64,000 nt of DNA from G963677085 sp963677085 (GTDB taxonomy: Bacteria > Planctomycetota > Planctomycetia > Pirellulales > Thermoguttaceae), in NCBI GenBank assembly GCA_963677085.2, contig CAXXFH010000004.1, positions 4,340,001-4,404,000 of the forward strand. The letters run 5' to 3'. Below, one piece after another: positions 8,342 to 17,300 of the stretch. The notes beneath the pieces were generated by a model, which was not told where the DNA came from, ran no database searches, and saw nothing but the letters and a program-made list of their open reading frames with translations. The position numbers and the translations under genes were made by a program. Positions within the stretch are counted from its first letter, which is position 1; every line of letters begins with the position of its first letter.

Positions 8342-8791
8342 TCAGGAATTCGAAGACAACTCGATGTCGATGTGGTTTTCGGGACTGGCGGTCACTTCGC
8401 AGGTTATGCCCGATTTTTGGGGATTGGCATATTTCGCGGGCACGCGCGGAGCGTTCGTGGTGGGGTTTTCCTCCACCTGTGTCACTACCACGGCCACACG
8501 GTGTTTCCCGGCGACGGCGCCGTCGCCCGTTTCAAACGTGGTTAGGTGATAAGTTCCATCGGGGAGAACGGTTCCTCGGGCTGTGTAGCCCTTCTGCCCA
8601 TCTTGAGCTTCCGAAACGAACATCACCGTGCCACGGTAACTGCCTTCGGGTAGGCGCAACGGTTGGCCGTCGAGTTTCACCGTGCCTTGCACTGCGAACG
8701 TGGTGTGCGGCGCATCCGAGCATCCCACAAGAAGAGTCGCGCAAAGACTGCAGGCAAAAACGCTCGGAATGTGCCGGACGAAACGACGCAT
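8342..8791 (-). CDS. Carboxypeptidase-regulatory-like lipoprotein
   Basis: The protein has 149 aa with an N-terminal lipoprotein signal; the lipobox is LLVGC, so Cys24 should be the lipid-bearing residue. Mature sequence: a transthyretin-like beta-sandwich typical of small planctomycetal lipoproteins (VQGTVKLDGQPLRLPEGSY, then GTVLPDGTYHLTTF and AGKHRVAVVV). These are nearly always found directly beside DUF1559 genes, as here (37 bases downstream of one), and the pair is probably co-transcribed. GGTAGG lies 7 bases before the ATG. The function is unknown; envelope location is well supported. Confidence 0.85.
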   Translation of the reverse strand: MRRFVRHIPSVFACSLCATLLVGCSDAPHTTFAVQGTVKLDGQPLRLPEGSYRGTVMFVSEAQDGQKGYTARGTVLPDGTYHLTTFETGDGAVAGKHRVAVVVTQVEENPTTNAPRVPAKYANPQKSGITCEVTASPENHIDIELSSNS

Positions 8792-8827
8792 AAGGGAACC
8801 TACCGGTTGCTGGGCGAGAAGACTACG

Positions 8828-9763
8828 TTAGTAATCCGTGGCCGACACAACTTGACCGTCGGCGGCCACGCACAATGCCTGGTAAACGTCCTGCGCAATG
8901 CTATGCGAGAGGTAAACGACGTGGCCATCGAGGAACACAAAGGCCGTTTGTTGCCCATTAGGTCCGCCGAAAATCGTACAGCGCGAATCGTCTGGGCCTG
9001 TCGGAAAACCTTCGGCGCAACTGCGGGCGACCATCACCGGGTGATCGCCAGTGAAAAAGGCTAAGTCGCTGTAGAAATTCGTGTCATACGATTCCATGGA
9101 CGTTCCCGGTTCGGGAATCCAGCGGTCGCCGATGGCGATGGTGTTGCTCAAGCCGTCGCGGATCTGCCGATCGCATACGCAGTTGGTCGATCGCAAGAAC
9201 GGTCCCGAATACTCCGGGTTGAAGGTGGTGTCGCCGTAGCTGGTCGATGCACCGGCATTGGCCGCATAGTCGCCCGCCGCGCCTTTGCGTTCGGCCGAGG
9301 TAGTTTGCCCGTTATTGTCGAACGGCCGATCCGACTCGCGTCCGCCCCGTTCAGGGTTCACGAAGACGGAGATCGTCGTGCGCATCGAACTCGCATTGGC
9401 CGGGTCGTCTACGCGTTTCGAAAAATCGTGCGAGTCGAACATGGCTTGTTGCTCGACGTACGGCAGCAGACCGAACACCCACGATACGTCGTACTGGCCG
9501 CCGCCCGTTCGGCTTGGCGGATAGCAGGCGTGCGTGTGATGGTACATGCTCAAGGCTAGGCCGACTTGCTTCAGGTTGTTGCTGTTCTGAAGGCGTCGCG
9601 CGGCACTGCGGGCCGATTGGACGGCCGGCAGAAGCAGGCCAATCAGGATCCCGATAATCGCGATGACCACGAGCAATTCGACAAGGGTGAAACCCCTTGT
9701 CACTCGTCGGCTCGCAACTGCTTCCTGACGCAGCCTTTCTCCCAACAGCCACTTGGCGTCCAT
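8828..9763 (-). CDS. DUF1559 protein with prepilin-type N-terminus
   Basis: The protein has 311 aa. RGFTLVELLVVIAIIGILIG (about 23-42) is a type IV prepilin/pseudopilin cleavage motif (G-F-T-L-V-E) followed by the hydrophobic helix. Next comes LLPAVQSARSAARRLQNSNN, the hallmark start of DUF1559. The C-terminal part has FVFLDGHVVYLS and ends AADGQVVSATDY, close to the family's H-x9-DG pattern. AAGGGG lies just before the ATG. DUF1559 proteins are greatly expanded in planctomycetes and are probably pseudopilins exported by a type II/IV system. The start is clear and the gene is complete. Confidence 0.93.
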   Translation of the reverse strand: MDAKWLLGERLRQEAVASRRVTRGFTLVELLVVIAIIGILIGLLLPAVQSARSAARRLQNSNNLKQVGLALSMYHHTHACYPPSRTGGGQYDVSWVFGLLPYVEQQAMFDSHDFSKRVDDPANASSMRTTISVFVNPERGGRESDRPFDNNGQTTSAERKGAAGDYAANAGASTSYGDTTFNPEYSGPFLRSTNCVCDRQIRDGLSNTIAIGDRWIPEPGTSMESYDTNFYSDLAFFTGDHPVMVARSCAEGFPTGPDDSRCTIFGGPNGQQTAFVFLDGHVVYLSHSIAQDVYQALCVAADGQVVSATDY

Positions 9764-9802
9764 GGCAACCCCTTGCGGTGTGAACAGATGAAGGCGATGA
9801 AA

Positions 9803-10672
9803 TCAGGAGCTACGACGGCGACGCAACAGCGGCAACCCCAAAAGCGCGATCGCCAAAAGAACGTACGTCGAGGGCTCCGGTACTAACGAGGCTACTTCGT
9901 CGCCGGTCAACGTGTGATCGAAGATCCGGACCGAGTCCATCGACCCGGTGAGGCCGCGCTGTTTGTCGCCGTACACGCCGAGATACAGTGCGTTGTCGGG
10001 AAACGACTGCCCGCTGAGGTCGGCCTCGAAGTCCACGGTGGTCGATGCAACGGGAGTTGGGTCGCCATTGATGTAGAACTTCAAGGCGGCCGTGGTAGTG
10101 TTGTCCCCGTCGAGTCCCAGTCCTTCGTAGGTGACCGCCACGTGGAACCAGTCGATATCGTCCATGAGTGAGGTGGCGTTGTAGGTTATCCCCGGGTAGG
10201 TGACGCCGGAGCTGGGTAGATTGAGCTCCAGCTTGATCTGGCCGCTACCGTAGGCCACCAATCCCCAACCATATAAGCCACCGGGGGCGAATGTATTGAC
10301 TATGCCGGCGGTATCGGTCGGTTTCGGCATTTTCAGCCAAGTGGCGACCGAAAATCCGCCATCCACCGCAAAGTCGTACAGCCCGATGGTCGGTGAACTG
10401 GCGTAGCCACCATAGGCCCGGATGCCGACGAAGTCCAGCGCGTGGTCGCCCGACGTACCGGATTGACCGGCCACCCAAGTGGGAACCGTACCTGAGGTAC
10501 CGAAAGCTGCGAGGGTAGCATCGTCAATGCCCGTTTCGTTGGCCGCCGTTGTCGTTCCGCTGCCTTCGTTGAAATCCCATGAGGAAACCAATTCGGCCGA
10601 GGCCGTGGAGGTCAGGCAAAACATCGCAAGCACTGCGACTGCCGTACAGAGTGATCGAATCTGCATTGCCAT
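9803..10672 (-). CDS. LamG-domain protein with PEP-CTERM sorting signal
   Basis: The protein has 289 aa. The start MAMQIRSLCTAVAVLAMFCL is a signal peptide ending at ASA. The body is a concanavalin A-like LamG domain (SSWDFNEGSGTTTAANETG, GGFSVATWLKMP, SMDSVRIFDHTLTGDEV). The tail VPEPSTYVLLAIALLGLPLL plus RRRRSS is a PEP-CTERM signal: PEP motif, transmembrane helix, basic end. Such proteins are processed by an exosortase and exported. GGGAGAT lies 4 bases before ATG 10672, so the extra in-frame residues up to 10696 are not used. Confidence 0.9.
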   Translation of the reverse strand: MAMQIRSLCTAVAVLAMFCLTSTASAELVSSWDFNEGSGTTTAANETGIDDATLAAFGTSGTVPTWVAGQSGTSGDHALDFVGIRAYGGYASSPTIGLYDFAVDGGFSVATWLKMPKPTDTAGIVNTFAPGGLYGWGLVAYGSGQIKLELNLPSSGVTYPGITYNATSLMDDIDWFHVAVTYEGLGLDGDNTTTAALKFYINGDPTPVASTTVDFEADLSGQSFPDNALYLGVYGDKQRGLTGSMDSVRIFDHTLTGDEVASLVPEPSTYVLLAIALLGLPLLRRRRSS

Positions 10673-10775
10673 TTCAATCTCCCTTTTTCCTTTCACACGA
10701 ACATGTTGTTAAAAAGAGGAATTCCGATAAGTCGTCGTTCGGTTGCGTTTGGCGACGTCCACGTTAGCCAATCTG

Positions 10776-11639
10776 TTACTGCCTTTTTTTGATTGCGTTG
10801 CTGGAAATCTCCGACTGGCTTTCGCCGGGCAAATCGGCGTGCGCCGGATCGATCCGTGTCGTCATGGGTTCACCCGGTTGCGACAATTGCGACACGAGAC
10901 TCTCGACCACGCCGGTCAGGTCTTGCACGGCACCTGGTACGGCCGCCCGCTGGGCCTGTTGGCGGTCGAAGGCCAACAAGACGTTGCGACGGCTGTCGCG
11001 GAGGTGCTGACGCATCCAGTAGCGGGCCTGTTGGGCGTCGCGGCGGCGCACGGCCCGAGCGATCCGCGCGTGGAACAACCACACCCGGGCCACCAGATGC
11101 AGGTCGTCTTCCCGGGCGCGGAAAGTAATGGTTCGCTTCTGCATGAGCACCTCGGCCACCGTTTTGAATAGCAGACGGTTGTCGGCCGCGCGGAGTAACA
11201 AGAGGTGAAACTGCATGTCGGCCGAGGCGAACTGATGGAGCATGTCGCCCGAGATCACTTTGGCGCCGCTGTCGCGGAACCCCCGGGCGGCTTTTCGCAT
11301 GGTCTCGCTAAGCTGGCCGAGTTGCGTTACCTCGCTGGCCGTCATGTTACGGACCGCCTTGGCCACGGCGAGACACTCCAGATTGATGCGGACCTCGTAG
11401 GCATCGAGGATACGCTTGCGATCGGGGCGGGCGACAAAGGTTCCGCTACGGGGGACCTGATAGAGGACGCCTTCGCTGCGCAAACGGCGAATCGCCTCGC
11501 GCACGGGAGTACGGCTGATGCCGAGTTCCCGGGCGAGTTGGTTTTCGGAGATTCGGGTACCCGCCGGCAGCGCGTCATCGAGCAATTTGCGGTGGATAAA
11601 CTCGTAGGCGAGCTGGCTGAGCGAGGCTTTAGCGTCCAA
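10776..11639 (-). CDS. GntR-family transcriptional regulator with FCD effector domain
   Basis: The protein has 287 aa. The winged helix comprises residues ~8-75: AYEFIHRKLLDDALPAGTRI, then ENQLARELGISRTPVREAIR (recognition helix) and SGTFVARP. The C-terminal all-helical FCD domain (~85-230) has IRLECLAVAKAV-like helices and conserved His/Asp positions (FHLLLLRAADN, FHARIARAVRRRD) that bind a metal and a small acid or sugar acid. The start is TTG at 11639, fixed by GGAGGA seven bases upstream; an ATG overlapping that site is out of frame. FCD regulators usually repress sugar-acid catabolism or uptake, and this one lies in a glycosidase locus. The C-terminal ~50 residues are variable. Confidence 0.92.
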   Translation of the reverse strand: MDAKASLSQLAYEFIHRKLLDDALPAGTRISENQLARELGISRTPVREAIRRLRSEGVLYQVPRSGTFVARPDRKRILDAYEVRINLECLAVAKAVRNMTASEVTQLGQLSETMRKAARGFRDSGAKVISGDMLHQFASADMQFHLLLLRAADNRLLFKTVAEVLMQKRTITFRAREDDLHLVARVWLFHARIARAVRRRDAQQARYWMRQHLRDSRRNVLLAFDRQQAQRAAVPGAVQDLTGVVESLVSQLSQPGEPMTTRIDPAHADLPGESQSEISSNAIKKRQ

Positions 11640-11711
11640 GATTCATTCCTCCGTGTCCTAAAAATCCCTGCTAGTGGTCCAAGTATTACAATTGGAACCC
11701 CTGATTACTTA

Positions 11712-11725
11712 TCTTGTATACCAGA
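11712..11725. promoter_or_regulatory. Candidate GntR/FCD operator
   Basis: TCTTGTATACCAGA is a palindrome with one mismatched pair, centred 79 bases upstream of the regulator's TTG start. TGTATACA/TGGTATACCA-like sites are typical of FCD-type GntR proteins, so autoregulation is plausible. Binding is inferred. Confidence 0.5.
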
Positions 11726-11942
11726 TGGGGTCCTGCGATGTCAAACATTTTGTACCGCGCAAACAAAATTCTCTTCCGTAGCGCAACAGTCGGCTGGATA
11801 ATGGCTTATGACGCGTGGTCTGTCGACCGAGTAAGTCGCGGCGAAAAAATCTACGGCGAGAGTGCTTGTTCTTGAGGGGAGTGCGTAAGCTGCGTAGCTT
11901 GGTGCGCGGTTTTTTAGCGCCGTCGAAACCAAGCAGAAGTGA

Positions 11943-11979
11943 AGAAGCCCTACTGACGAGCGACGTCAGTAGGGCTTCT
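11943..11979 (-). terminator. Hairpin downstream of the second LamG gene
   Basis: A 16-bp perfect stem, AGAAGCCCTACTGACG with its complement, and a 5-base loop lie 36 bases past the stop at 12015. The T-run is weak (TTCACTTC). It probably ends the LamG transcript before the GntR promoter. Confidence 0.65.
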
Positions 11980-12014
11980 GCCTGCCCCATCTAGAAGAAT
12001 GACTGGGGGTGTGG

Positions 12015-12809
12015 TTACGATCGGCGGCACCGCCAACCGTAGCCCGTCAGGGCCAAGAGACCGAGAATTGCCAAAAAAGCGGTCGAAGGCTCGGGGATCT
12101 CGGCCGTCAATGGGGTTTCAGTGCCATCGGCCAGGGTCAGAATCGAGTCTTCCGGCAAGGCGACGTCCCAGATGGCCACGTCGTCGAGCATTCCAGTGAA
12201 ACGGCGACTGTTTGCGTGGTTGCGGCCGAAATACAAAGGAGCGCTGTCGGCGAAGCCGGTGCCGTGATTGTAGGTTCCCGTGCTTTTGATTCCGTCGCGG
12301 TACACGGTCACGGTGCCACGGTCGACGACGAGGGCCAAGTGGTGCCAAGTTTCGTCAAAAATAGCGCCGGTGGACACAATCTGGTTGTTCGCGGACGACG
12401 TGTCAATGCGGAGTGCAGCCGTCGGCCCCGCGTCGTTACGTTGAATTTCAAAACCTCCACCGTTGTCGCCGGTGTTTTTGGCCAACGGGCGGCCGTAGTT
12501 GATCGTATCCGAGTCGCCGTAGATCCACATTGAGATCGTCATCACGTCGTTGAACGCCAGCGAGGCGGAATGGGCGATTTGAACGTAATCGTCTCCGTCG
12601 AAGGCGATCGCCTTGCCCGAGCCGAGCGTGGCAGCCACCTCGGTGCTAAAGACCGAGCCGCTTACGGTGCCGTGATTGCCTTGTCCCGACAGGTCGGTGG
12701 CCGTTTCGTCGTCGAAGCTCCAGTAGCCTACCAGCATGTCGGCCTGGGCCGTTGCGGCAAAAAGGCCGATAGCCGCGGTCAGCAACGCCGTTGCGAGGAA
12801 ACGTACCAT
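12015..12809 (-). CDS. LamG-domain protein with PEP-CTERM sorting signal
   Basis: The protein has 264 aa. Signal peptide MVRFLATALLTAAIGLFAAT ends at AQA. The LamG/concanavalin domain follows: YWSFDDETATDLSGQGNHGT, IAFDGDDYVQIAH, ISMWIYGDS, TWHHLALVVDRGTVTVYRDG and GMLDDVAIWDVALPED. The tail is IPEPSTAFLAILGLLALTGY plus GWRCRRS, a PEP-CTERM signal with helix and basic end. AAAGGAA upstream supports ATG 12809; the in-frame extension to 12881 has no support. It is likely exported via exosortase and may bind glycans. It is similar in plan, but not closely related, to the LamG protein at 9803-10672. Confidence 0.9.
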   Translation of the reverse strand: MVRFLATALLTAAIGLFAATAQADMLVGYWSFDDETATDLSGQGNHGTVSGSVFSTEVAATLGSGKAIAFDGDDYVQIAHSASLAFNDVMTISMWIYGDSDTINYGRPLAKNTGDNGGGFEIQRNDAGPTAALRIDTSSANNQIVSTGAIFDETWHHLALVVDRGTVTVYRDGIKSTGTYNHGTGFADSAPLYFGRNHANSRRFTGMLDDVAIWDVALPEDSILTLADGTETPLTAEIPEPSTAFLAILGLLALTGYGWRCRRS

Positions 12810-13197
12810 GGATAGGGTTCCTTTCCGGGAGGTACTTTGAGCCAATTGACGAGCAGTTCGGCGATCTTGCTTAGATATCAATGCAGAACAGCATCCATAT
12901 GATTAATGTCGCTGCCCCCTTTGGTTTGGGTGAGAAAACGGAAAATCTTACCCACGGCCGTCCATGCACGGCTTGCTGGAGGTGAAATGCCACTGTCGGG
13001 TGGTTGCTGCGTGTAGGGGCGATCGATCTTTTTGCGGCAGCTCGAACGTATTGCCCTCCAGGCCGAGGGAGCCAACCTTTTCGCTCGACGACGGAGCCAC
13101 TATATTCAGGGGGCATAGTCGCTGAGCTCGTTCGGAAGACCGGACGGGACTCGGGTTGATCGAATTCCCCACACTCAAGCCAGGAAGACCACCACGC
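12810..13197. other. Divergent intergenic region
   Basis: This lies between the minus-strand LamG gene and plus-strand apt, so it should hold both promoters. I cannot name convincing -35/-10 elements. No coding frame or RNA is recognised. Confidence 0.5.
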
Positions 13198-13731
13198 ATG
13201 GGCAACGGAGACCAATTGCAGCTAACCGACTACATCCGAAGCATCCCCGACTTTCCCAAGCAGGGCATCCTTTTCCGCGATATCACGCCGCTTCTGGCGA
13301 GTGCCGACGCGTTTGGCCAGGCTGTCGAGCAGTTGGCCGCGGCCTATCGCGATGTCAAGATCGACGTCGTTGCAGCAGCCGAAGCCCGTGGGTTTATCTT
13401 CGCCGCGCCGGTAGCTCTGAAGCTGGGGGCCAGCTTGGTGCCGATCCGCAAGCCGGGCAAACTGCCGTACGAAACACTTTCCTACACCTACGATCTGGAG
13501 TACGGCAGCGATACTCTGGAAATGCACGCCGATGCCATCGCCGAGGGGGCCAACGTGTTGGTACTCGATGACCTGCTGGCTACCGGCGGCACCGTGGAGG
13601 CTTGCTGCAAGATGGTCGAAAAGGCCGGTGGCAAAGTGGCCGGGTGTGCGTTTCTCATCGAATTGACCGCATTGGGTGGCGCACAGCGGATTGCCGACTA
13701 TCCGTACGTCAGTCTGGTTAAATACGACTGA
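13198..13731 (+). CDS. apt: Adenine phosphoribosyltransferase
   Basis: The protein has 177 aa, the usual Apt length. It salvages adenine: adenine + PRPP gives AMP + PPi, in the cytosol. YIRSIPDFPKQGILFRDITP is the classic Apt N-terminal motif. AAEARGFIFAAPVA follows, then the PRPP-binding loop VLVLDDLLATGGT (about 121-133). The frame is open from a TTG at 13156, but ATG 13198 gives the family length; an AGGA lies about 14 bases upstream, so the ribosome site is not ideal. It is monocistronic. The identification is secure. Confidence 0.95.
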   Translation: MGNGDQLQLTDYIRSIPDFPKQGILFRDITPLLASADAFGQAVEQLAAAYRDVKIDVVAAAEARGFIFAAPVALKLGASLVPIRKPGKLPYETLSYTYDLEYGSDTLEMHADAIAEGANVLVLDDLLATGGTVEACCKMVEKAGGKVAGCAFLIELTALGGAQRIADYPYVSLVKYD

Positions 13732-13909
13732 CTGCTGTCCCTATCTTGCCCAACCGCTACGACCGGACTGTATGGCCGTGATAATCGTTATCACGGGCAC
13801 AACCGGTCGCGTGGTGGGTTTGTTTGGGGTCGATCTAGCAAGAGGTGGGAAGGTCGCGTGGGCCTTTCGTAGTTGCTCGAGATTGAGCCCATGGGGGAGG
13901 AACCCGATC

Positions 13910-14254
13910 GTGTTGCGATTCTATCATTTGATTGCCGCCGTGGCCGTACTGTTCGCCACAACATCTACCGCAACGTGCGCCGAGCCCAGCAAGCCCTGGA
14001 GCCTACGGCGGATGTTAACCCGGCAAGACACACCCTATTGGGTGGGCAACCCGAAGCAGGTGGTTGCCATGCCGCCTGCCCCCATTCAGTACACGGAGCA
14101 CAGTGCGCCGGGCAGTCCCGCATGGTCGGCTTCTGGGACGCCGGTACCCACGTACAACTGGGGTTTCTTCGGCGCCCGATACCAGCAACCCCGGTGTTGC
14201 CACAAGGGTTATTACGGCGACACGATCATCAGTAGCCGAGTGATCGGGTATTAA
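13910..14254 (+). CDS. Small secreted protein of unknown function
   Basis: The product is about 114 aa. GTG 13910 is preceded by GGGGAGGAAC at good spacing, and the translation VLRFYHLIAAVAVLFATTST is a signal peptide ending near ATCA. Mature part: a short region with TPYWVGNPKQVVAMPPAP and a C-terminal YNWGFFGARYQQPRCCHKGYY with two adjacent Cys. I recognise the WGxFGARY pattern from small planctomycetal secreted proteins but know no function. The frame upstream of GTG lacks any protein-like features. It lies between apt and the 3' end of bamA (convergent). Confidence 0.65.
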   Translation: MLRFYHLIAAVAVLFATTSTATCAEPSKPWSLRRMLTRQDTPYWVGNPKQVVAMPPAPIQYTEHSAPGSPAWSASGTPVPTYNWGFFGARYQQPRCCHKGYYGDTIISSRVIGY

Positions 14255-14283
14255 AAAAGGCGGAAAGCCGACCACTAACCGCT

Positions 14284-14376
14284 AGTGCTTTGTCGGTTTT
14301 TAACCGCGAGGCGGGTACGATGCCCACGCAAGCGTGGGCATGGCACCCAAAATGCTACCCAATTGTGAAATGCACC
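14284..14376. repeat. Family C repeat, divergent copy C1, abutting bamA stop
   Basis: The left end AGTGCTTTGTC and the hairpin ATGCCCACGC-aa-GCGTGGGCAT with GGCACC match the C family (best copies 34399-34530 and 49382-49514). The right end is degraded and runs into the bamA stop codon at 14377. It is preceded by TA. Confidence 0.6.
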
Positions 14377-17300
14377 CTAGTGGTTGAACCCTACGAAGAA
14401 GCTGAAGATTTCTTCGCGGTCGGTTGGTTCTTTGCTTATCGGGAAAGCGAAGTCCAGGGCGATCGGGGCTGGGCCCATCGCCGGCACGGTGATTCGCAAA
14501 CCAAGGCCCGGGGCAACACGATACTTGTCGCGCCAGTCTTTGCCCGACATTTCCACCGTACCCGTGTCGCAGAAGACCACGCCACGGAGCATGTCGTCGG
14601 CCGTGATGGGGAACAGGTACTGGATGCCACCAAGCATGAGGAAATGGCCACCGACGAGCAACCCCGTGCTGGGATCGACCGGTGACGCGCGCCGGAAATC
14701 GAAACCGCGAATCGTCGAGAAACCACCGGCATAGTAGTGGTCGTAGATTGGCGTATCGTTGCCCGTGGCTCCAACGCGGAAGCCAAGGCTGAGCACGTGT
14801 CGCCCGGAGCCGTCGGGACGTTCGCGAAGCAGGAAGTATTTCCGCAGATCGAAATCGGCTCGTGAGTAGGTGAACGAACCGATGACCTCCTCGAATGAGA
14901 TTTCGGCCAAGTGGCCTTCGGTCGGCAGGAAGGCACTGTCCCGGGTGTCGTGGGCCAGTTTGGCGCCGAATCCGAGGAGGCTGTTTTTGCCGATGACCTC
15001 GTCCAGTTGGGGTTGGCCTGTGACGGCCGGGTTGTAAATCGTGACGTTTTCGCCGCGGAACGAAAGTGTGCCGGTCAGGTCGTGGCGGAACTGATACCCC
15101 AGGCTGACGCGACCGCCCAAACGTTCTTCGTCCCACTCGTTGTAGAGACGGGTGTAGTAGAACCCGCTTAGCCCCAGGCTGATGTTCGTGTCCATCAGAT
15201 AGGGTTCTTGGAAGGTGAACATGTAACGTTGCACGTCGGTGCCGGGGACGGCCTCGATGCGGAATCGTTGCCCGGCACCTCGCCATGCCGTGGCGTTGCG
15301 GATATCGGCCCAACTGGTGGGCCAACGGCAGATGTCGAAGTTCTGTTCGTCCATCACGATCGAACCGACCAGACCTGCGTCGGAGTTTATGCCCGCTCCG
15401 AACATCAGCCGTCCGGTTTGCGTTTCGGTAGCGATCGCCTGCAAGTCGAGCGGCCGGGTAGGTTCCAGATCGGGAGGACCGCCGAAGAAAGGCGAATCGG
15501 GATCGAAGATGCTGTCGCTGCCGGGAGCCTGGGCGACCAGTGTGCCCGCGGCCATGGCCGGTGCGACGGCCGGCAGTTGGTTGCCATAGCTGCCCGACGG
15601 TTGGACTGCTACAGCCGACGGCACGGCGGCGTTGTTGTAAACGGGTTGGGACGGCACGGTTTGCGTGCCCGCAGCCGCCGCTGCAGTCGGGTAACCCGAG
15701 GGCGCCGGTGCGTGGTTGTACGGTTGCGTCGGATAGGTGGTCACACTCGACGGCGGCGGGAGTTGATTCGCGTTTGGATTGTAATTCGAGGTCGGCGGTG
15801 GCAGCGTGGGCACACTGCGGCCCGAGGTGTATTGCCCACGCACGACCATCGGCTCTTTGGGCAACTCCATCATCGGCCAGCGGGTGTCGCCCACCAGCCA
15901 TCGTGGGTTGATGGGTTGCGGACGCCGCTGCGGATAACCGGCAACCTGGTTGTGCTGCCAACGTATTTGGCTCGCCTCGTTGGCGGCCGGAGCGGCGGAT
16001 GTCGCAGCCGGCGCGTGGCGAATTGCCGGGGCCACCTGCTTGCAGGGCAGTGTCAGGTCGACGCAACGTTCGCCGGTTTGCGAGTCGACGGAAGGACGAT
16101 ACTGCCAACCGGCGGTGGGAACGACGTTAGGGCTCTGGCCGCGAACCCGCGGCCGATCGGGGTCGCGGGCCAACTCTTCGTTTTCATCTTCGAGTTCAGG
16201 CGGACTGAAGACGATTTTGGGAGCGGAGCCGCTCATCGGATCGGCGAGGAACAGCCCGGAAGCCTTCAGCCGCCGTTCGCTTGCCCGAAGCTCTCGGATG
16301 TCGACAATGTCGCCCGGCTTCAGCGAGATCCGGTTCAGCACGGTGGTGATACGAGTGTGAGGGTATTCCCCTTTGATTTCCACGTCGATTTTCCCCACCC
16401 GATAGCGATGGCCCTCTTCAACTTTGTAGACGAGGTCCAATTGTCCGGGATCTTCCAGGAAGCGAGGGTCGGCGTTTACGTCGGCGAAGATGAAGCCAAT
16501 GGCCCCGTACTTTTCTTGCAGCGCCGCCACATCGTGTTGCATGCGCGATTGGTTGAAAAATTCGCCGTCTTTAAGCTCCACTTCGCCAAGCAATTCGTCG
16601 GTCGAGAATTTGGTGTTGCCAATGAACGACACCCGGCGGATCTGATAGCGAGGTCCTTCGTCGATCACAAAGGTAAGGACGAGCCAATCCTTGTCGGCAT
16701 GGAAATCGATTTCGCGGCCTACCCTTGCACGGAAGTAGCCTAGGCTTCGGTAATAGGCCACGAGCCGCTCGACGTCGTCGTCGATCTGTTCGCGATTTAC
16801 CTCGCCTTTGAAGAAGTACATGATCGGAGGCTTCGATTTGATCTGGGTGCGCAGGCGGGAATCGCTCGCGACCGTATTGCCGATGAATTGGGTCCAGAGG
16901 ACACGTTGCTTGCGGCCTTCATGGATGACGTACACCGCGCGGCGGTCGCCGACCTTGTCACCCTCCAACACGGTCACGCGCACTTTGTTGAAGCCGCGTG
17001 AGCGGTAGAACTCCTCGATCTTGCCTTTGCCTTCGCGAATGGCAAACGGATCGAGGCACTCGTCGGTCTTCAGTTCGACCTCTTTCAGCAGCACCTTGCG
17101 CTGGATGTTTTTGTTGCCGACGAATTTGATCTCGTTGAGCGTGGGCCGTTCGCGGACTTCGAACACCAGGATTTTGCCGCCAGGCACGGTCTTGAAATAG
17201 GTGGTTACGTCGACGTATTTCCCGGTGGCGTTGAGCCGGCGGACATCTTCTTCGACCGTATCGTGGTTGAAGGGACGACCGGCCCGACTGCGAATACTGC

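Noticed and set aside
12009..12533. Plus-strand frame of ~174 codons over the second LamG gene
   Set aside because: No family resemblance, antisense to a gene with signal peptide and PEP-CTERM tail.
14300..16743. Long frames antisense or out of frame within bamA (up to ~600 codons)
   Set aside because: They are shadows caused by codon bias; bamA has clear POTRA and barrel motifs in its own frame.
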